Origin: Sulfitobacter sp. SK011
GTDB lineage: Bacteria; Pseudomonadota; Alphaproteobacteria; Rhodobacterales; Rhodobacteraceae
NCBI RefSeq assembly: GCF_003352065.1
Contig: NZ_CP025803.1
Coordinates: 744,001-808,000, forward strand
DNA: 64,000 nucleotides
Reading direction: 5' to 3'
Shown: piece by piece, positions 60,287 to 64,000 of the stretch
Numbering within the stretch: position 1 is the first letter of the stretch
How the letters are laid out: each line of letters starts with the position of its first letter
The notes under the pieces: generated by a model
Told to the model about the DNA's origin: nothing
Seen by the model: the letters and a program-made list of their open reading frames with translations, nothing else
The model's database searches: none
Position numbers and translations under genes: made by a program

Positions 60287-60453
60287 GGAATGGTTCCTTT
60301 TTTAAATAATAGCCAAATCATAGCATATCGTTCCGGGCGCGGGCCACATGATGAGCAGGAGTTTGCCGGATGGGGCACCGCAGGACCGGGAGCACCTAAT
60401 GGGAGCGGGGCTTTTTGGACAGGTCATTGACGTGGTCAGTGAAGCGAGATCTG

Positions 60454-60496
60454 TTTGACATATGTCAAAGGAAAGATGCGGTGCCGCGTGCAATAT
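60454..60496 (+). promoter_or_regulatory. FNR-type site with class II promoter spacing
   Basis: TTTGACATATGTCAAA (60454-60469) is a perfect palindrome with the TTGAC-N4-GTCAA core of FNR/FixK-type sites. If its centre (60461.5) is at -41.5, transcription starts near 60503, and a -10 box must lie at 60491-60496, which reads CAATAT. This suggests activation of the universal stress protein gene when oxygen is low. Confidence 0.65.
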
Positions 60497-60536
60497 CGAT
60501 CAATAACAACGCAGCCGATCTATTTGGAGACAGTGC

Positions 60537-60944
60537 ATGTATAAGAATATTCTTGTTCCGGTGGTTCTTGATGAAGATCACGATACCAAAACATCCTACC
60601 TATTGGCGCAGGCGCTGGCAGGTGAAGGTGCAAAATTCACTGTTGTGCATGTGATGGAGACCATTCCAGCCTATGCGACAGCCCAGATCCCAGATGAAGT
60701 ACTGGCCAGCACACGCGACGAAGTGGCAGATTTGCTGGTCAAATCGGCCAAAGCCTTGCCGGGCGCTGAGACCAAAATGCTACATGGTCATGCCGGACGG
60801 GCCATCGTCGATTATGCCGACGCCCATGGCACAGACTGCATCATTGTTGCATCGCACAAACCGGGTCTGGAAGACTTCTTTATCGGGTCAACCGCCGCCA
60901 GAGTGGTGCGCCATGCCAAATGCTCGGTCCATGTGATAAGGTAG
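60537..60944 (+). CDS. Universal stress protein, UspA family
   Basis: 135 residues, single Usp domain: ILVPVVLDEDHDTKTSYLLA at the N-terminus and the ATP-type loop GSTAARVVRHAKCSVHVIR at the end. Start ATG 60537 with GGAG seven bases upstream. The FNR-like site 75 bases ahead suggests control by oxygen or redox state. It stands alone. Confidence 0.93.
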   Translation: MYKNILVPVVLDEDHDTKTSYLLAQALAGEGAKFTVVHVMETIPAYATAQIPDEVLASTRDEVADLLVKSAKALPGAETKMLHGHAGRAIVDYADAHGTDCIIVASHKPGLEDFFIGSTAARVVRHAKCSVHVIR

Positions 60945-61281
60945 AAGCTGGAATGCAGGTGTTTGAGGGGGGTAGGCTTTCAAGGGTCAGCATCACTGAG
61001 GAACCGGAGAGCAACGCAGACTCTTGGCGGCAAGAGTGCGGTTTTCGCACTAAATGATGGATGCGGCGGACCTCGAATGGCTTGTGTGCGCCCCGGATGA
61101 CGCATTTGGCAACAGCCGCGCGAATGGCTGCTGTGCGGACATTGCTGCCATCGACTTTGCAGATTGGAATGTCCGCATCAATGCTTGGTGTTCGCAAACT
61201 AAACTGTGAAAATTCGTTTCTCGCGTGCAATGAGAATTTTTCTATCGGACCTCTTCAGTACATTCCAAAAGCACGCCGCCG
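60945..61281. other. Gene-free interval with paired hairpins
   Basis: No convincing gene. Perfect hairpins ACTCTTG-GCGG-CAAGAGT (61020-61037) and GTGCG-GTTTT-CGCAC (61036-61050) overlap by two bases, 76 bases after the stress-protein stop, and could form a terminator, although no T run follows. Short frames here on either strand look random. Confidence 0.5.
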
Positions 61282-61902
61282 TTATGAAACAGGCACTAGC
61301 CCGTAAGCGTTCGGATTGGCGATATCTAACAAGGCTTGAACCAATCTGTCGCTAAGGAAAAAGCCTTCCGAAACATAGGGATCAACCCAGATATCTGCGG
61401 CAGCCTCAAAACCCGACCGAACCATGAACGTCTTTCCCTGTGTTGATAAGGGAAGGATAAACCGTCCTGCCTGATTTCGGTGAACCTCCAAGTCAGAGGC
61501 TACATAGTCTAGCGTTTCCTGCGCGTTTCCCACCACAAGCGCAAAAACCTTCTGGTTCACAGGAGTAGTGGTATCGTTTTGAAACAGTTCAATTTCGCGT
61601 AGCCTGCCTTGGCCCATCGCATATTTTCGAAAAATGCCTGCAACATCCGCTCTCAGGTACGTAAATGCGTTGTGGAAAAGCGGTGGCAGTTCTTTTTCAA
61701 AGCGACCCTTCCGCCCCCAGTAAAGCTTGTCAGGAATGAGCTCAGCATCGAAGGGTAACCCAAGATCGTTGGCCTGTTGTAACGGCTGAATGGCCTGCAA
61801 ATGCTGCATGAACTTGGCGCGGTCAGTCCGGAGAAAGGACATGAAGGGAAGCTGATACTCAGTACTGTGTGGCGCTTCGCAAATCCAAATTTTTGAGTTC
61901 AT
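61282..61902 (-). CDS. Imm11-like putative immunity protein (orphan)
   Basis: 206 residues from ATG 61902, behind AAGGGA. The C-terminal ending DIWVDPYVSEGFFLSDRLVQ, followed by ALLDIANPNAYGLVPV, resembles the close of Imm11/DUF1629 immunity proteins of polymorphic toxin systems; the rest (LFHNAFTYLRADVAG, RFILPLSTQGKTFMV) is not diagnostic. No toxin gene or secretion gene is next to it. The DNA appears AT-richer than in the neighbouring genes, as for transferred genes. The family assignment is tentative; it may simply be a hypothetical protein. Confidence 0.6.
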   Translation of the reverse strand: MNSKIWICEAPHSTEYQLPFMSFLRTDRAKFMQHLQAIQPLQQANDLGLPFDAELIPDKLYWGRKGRFEKELPPLFHNAFTYLRADVAGIFRKYAMGQGRLREIELFQNDTTTPVNQKVFALVVGNAQETLDYVASDLEVHRNQAGRFILPLSTQGKTFMVRSGFEAAADIWVDPYVSEGFFLSDRLVQALLDIANPNAYGLVPVS

Positions 61903-62130
61903 ATGACAATCCCTTGTATAGTCTAAATCGAAGTCACTTCGACCCCGCTCCTGACGATAGCTTGACTTCATCCATTTCGAAAAGCCGCCATTCGTTCACG
62001 GCGCAGCATCTGTGGCTGTGGGATCAAAGCCGACACCACCACAGAGGAGACATCAGTTCGGGACAGGTCGAAAGAGTGAGGCTTGGCCCATGATCGGGCA
62101 GAATCGTCCAGCAGACGGGAAAGGACCCAT

Positions 62131-64000
62131 TTACCCCTGCAACGCTTTCACCCCAATTTCGTCCTCGGCCTGCGCCTTGATTGCCAGTGCTGCTGCGTAG
62201 CTACCGGCGGCGGTCGTGAAATACGGGATCTTATCATACAAGGCGATGCTGCGGATGGACTTGCTGTCTTCCACGGCCTGGCTGCCTTCGGTGGTGTTCA
62301 TCACCAGATGGATCGCCTCGTCCTTCATCATGTCGGTCACGTCGGGACGGCCTTCGTAGACTTTGTTCACAACGCCGCAGGTGTGGCCATGGGCGTTCAG
62401 CCATTCGGCGGTTCCGCGGGTGGCGACGAGGGTGAAATTCTGTTGGAGCAGAATCTCGGCCGCCCGCAGCATGTCGTCGGTCTTGTCCATGTCCTTGATC
62501 GAGATGAATGCACAGCCCTCGCGCGGCAGCGGGTTGCCCGCACCGATCTGTGCTTTGAGGAAGGCGCGGGGGAAATCACGGTCCCAGCCCATGACCTCAC
62601 CGGTAGAGCGCATTTCAGGGCCAAGCAGGGTGTCCACACCGGGGAAGCGGGCAAAGGGCAGCACCGCTTCTTTGACCGAAAACCACGGCATATTGGGATT
62701 GGCGAGCGTCATCGGATCGCCCAGAGGCAGCACGTCAGAATAGGCGGCCTGCGCGGGGTAGGGCGCGCGCAACGGGAAGTTGCTGAGCGGCTCGCCTGCC
62801 ATGATGCGCGCGGCGATGGACGCAATGGCAGAATCCGTGGCTTTGGCGACAAACGGCACGGTGCGCGAGGCGCGCGGGTTGACTTCAATCAGATAGATTT
62901 CGCCGTCTTTGACCGCGAATTGGATGTTCATCAGGCCAACGACATTCAGCGCCAGCGCCAGCGCACGGGTCTGTTTTTCGACCTCGGCGATAATCTCGGG
63001 TGCCAGTGAATAGGGGGGCAGCGAACAGGCACTGTCGCCCGAATGCACGCCCGCCTCTTCGATGTGCTGCATAATGCCCGCGACATGCACATCCGTACCG
63101 TCACAAAGCGCATCCACATCCAGTTCCACCGCGCCAGAGAGGTAGCTGTCGAGTAAGACAGGGCTGTCCCCCGACACCACCACGGCTGAGGTGATGTAGC
63201 GTTCCAGTGAGGCCTGATCTCGCACAATCTCCATCGCGCGGCCCCCCAGTACGTAGGACGGGCGGATCACCAGCGGGAAGCCGATGTCGGCTGCAATCTC
63301 CAACGCCTCTGCGTCGCTGTGCGCGATGCCGTTGTGGGGTTGTTTCAGGCCGAGGTTTTGCACCAGATCGGCAAAGCGTTCGCGGTCTTCGGCCAAATCA
63401 ATGGCGTCGGGCGTGGTGCCAAGAATGGGGATGCCCGCCTCTTGCAGGGCATTGGCTAGCTTCAGCGGTGTTTGACCGCCAAATTGCACGATTACGCCGT
63501 GCAGCGTGCCGTTTTCCTGCTCGACGCGCATGATCTCCATCACGTGTTCAAAGGTCAGAGGCTCGAAATACAAGCGGTCCGAGGTGTCATAGTCGGTGGA
63601 TACGGTTTCGGGGTTGCAGTTGACCATGATCGTTTCATAGCCCGCGTCGGTCAGCGCATAGCAGGCGTGGCAGCAGCAGTAATCGAACTCGATCCCTTGC
63701 CCGATCCGGTTGGGGCCACCACCAAGGATCACGACTTTTTTGCGATCAGAGGGGCGTGCCTCGCATTCCACGTCGCCCATCATCGGGGCCTCATAGGTGG
63801 AATACATATAAGGCGTCTGCGCCTCAAATTCCGCGGCACAGGTGTCGATGCGTTTGAAACAGGCGACAACGCCAAGGTTCAGGCGCGCGCGGCGCACGTT
63901 GTCTTCGTCACGTCCCGTCAGAGTGGCCAGACGGGCATCGGTAAAGCCCATCATCTTGAGCTGGCGCAGCCCCTGTTCTGTCACGGGCAGACCGTTCTGG
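62131..64000 (-). CDS. carB: Carbamoyl-phosphate synthase large subunit, partial (N-terminal half beyond right edge)
   Basis: The last 623 residues of the large subunit that makes carbamoyl phosphate for pyrimidines and arginine. Visible parts: the end of the oligomerisation domain ([20 protein letters not shown]), the second ATP-grasp unit ([66 protein letters not shown]), and the C-terminal allosteric domain ([35 protein letters not shown]). No interruption is seen. The glutaminase gene carA is not in the window. Confidence 0.96.
   Translation of the reverse strand, partial: QNGLPVTEQGLRQLKMMGFTDARLATLTGRDEDNVRRARLNLGVVACFKRIDTCAAEFEAQTPYMYSTYEAPMMGDVECEARPSDRKKVVILGGGPNRIGQGIEFDYCCCHACYALTDAGYETIMVNCNPETVSTDYDTSDRLYFEPLTFEHVMEIMRVEQENGTLHGVIVQFGGQTPLKLANALQEAGIPILGTTPDAIDLAEDRERFADLVQNLGLKQPHNGIAHSDAEALEIAADIGFPLVIRPSYVLGGRAMEIVRDQASLERYITSAVVVSGDSPVLLDSYLSGAVELDVDALCDGTDVHVAGIMQHIEEAGVHSGDSACSLPPYSLAPEIIAEVEKQTRALALALNVVGLMNIQFAVKDGEIYLIEVNPRASRTVPFVAKATDSAIASIAARIMAGEPLSNFPLRAPYPAQAAYSDVLPLGDPMTLANPNMPWFSVKEAVLPFARFPGVDTLLGPEMRSTGEVMGWDRDFPRAFLKAQIGAGNPLPREGCAFISIKDMDKTDDMLRAAEILLQQNFTLVATRGTAEWLNAHGHTCGVVNKVYEGRPDVTDMMKDEAIHLVMNTTEGSQAVEDSKSIRSIALYDKIPYFTTAAGSYAAALAIKAQAEDEIGVKALQG

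Noticed and set aside
60880-61306. Short frames on both strands between the stress protein and the immunity-like gene
   Set aside because: They overlap each other and the stress-protein gene, have no ribosome sites and read as random sequence.

Overview
The window reads as chromosomal core DNA of an alphaproteobacterium, most likely a marine Rhodobacteraceae (Roseobacter-type) strain. The reasons are the gene orders (hisC-tyrA-extensin, hsp20-DUF1150, purK-purE-YdcH, lgt-MidA-pgeF), an F1-ATPase operon atpHAGDC without the F0 genes, a fused sulfate adenylyltransferase/APS kinase, CIRCE-controlled groESL, and many small families typical of this group (DUF2125, DUF2161, DUF3775, Hint_2, YcgN). 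Base composition looks moderately GC-rich throughout, with AT-richer stretches around the signalling cluster (33-38 kb) and the hypothetical gene at 61.3-61.9 kb. No rRNA, tRNA, CRISPR array, insertion sequence or prophage was seen. Species cannot be named from this alone.

Layout. 1-7 kb: partial EAL phosphodiesterase, tag, rpsD, a hypothetical gene, hisC-tyrA-extensin, DUF2125, gamma-glutamylcyclotransferase. 7.2-10.3 kb: a two-gene MotA/ExbB-like plus MotB/OmpA-like pair whose second member has a very long coiled coil. 10.4-15.8 kb: M23 peptidase, clpA, gloB, a methyltransferase, DUF3775. 16.2-21.1 kb: the F1-ATPase operon. 21.2-30.2 kb: H-type lectin, prs, a DsbA-like isomerase, a hydrolase, an aldolase, YcgN, ribF, MaoC, HAD, Mn-pyrophosphatase, MmcQ, DUF2161. 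30.4-32.6 kb: groESL with a promoter and CIRCE. 32.8-38.4 kb: two histidine kinases, two response regulators and an orphan solute-binding protein, with a CtrA-type site in the divergent promoter. 38.5-45.5 kb: EamA transporter, NUDIX, lipase, an orphan phnM, purKE, YdcH, Hsp20, DUF1150, a GT10 glycosyltransferase. 45.5-53.8 kb: sat/cysC, trxB, an Lrp regulator, a Hint protein, a 47-residue small protein, pgeF, a MidA-type methyltransferase, lgt, ubiK. 54.1-64 kb: YbjN, proC-csaA-hydroxyacid dehydrogenase, tdk, a CII-like helix-turn-helix protein with arsH, a KAS III-like synthase, a lipoprotein, an FNR-type promoter with a universal stress protein, an orphan immunity-like protein, and the 3' half of carB.

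Most of the window is housekeeping: ATP synthesis, protein folding and degradation, purine, pyrimidine, histidine, tyrosine, proline and flavin synthesis, sulfate activation, redox and envelope maintenance. The most unusual parts are the coiled-coil motor-like pair (7.2-10.3 kb), the kinase/binding-protein/receiver cluster (32.8-38.4 kb), the HTH-arsH unit with its dense repeats (57.4-58.8 kb), and several small or orphan genes (47-residue protein, H-lectin, immunity-like protein, cysteine-less Hint protein). Gene packing is tight: many start/stop overlaps, and three convergent pairs whose stop codons interlock in a 4-bp palindrome.
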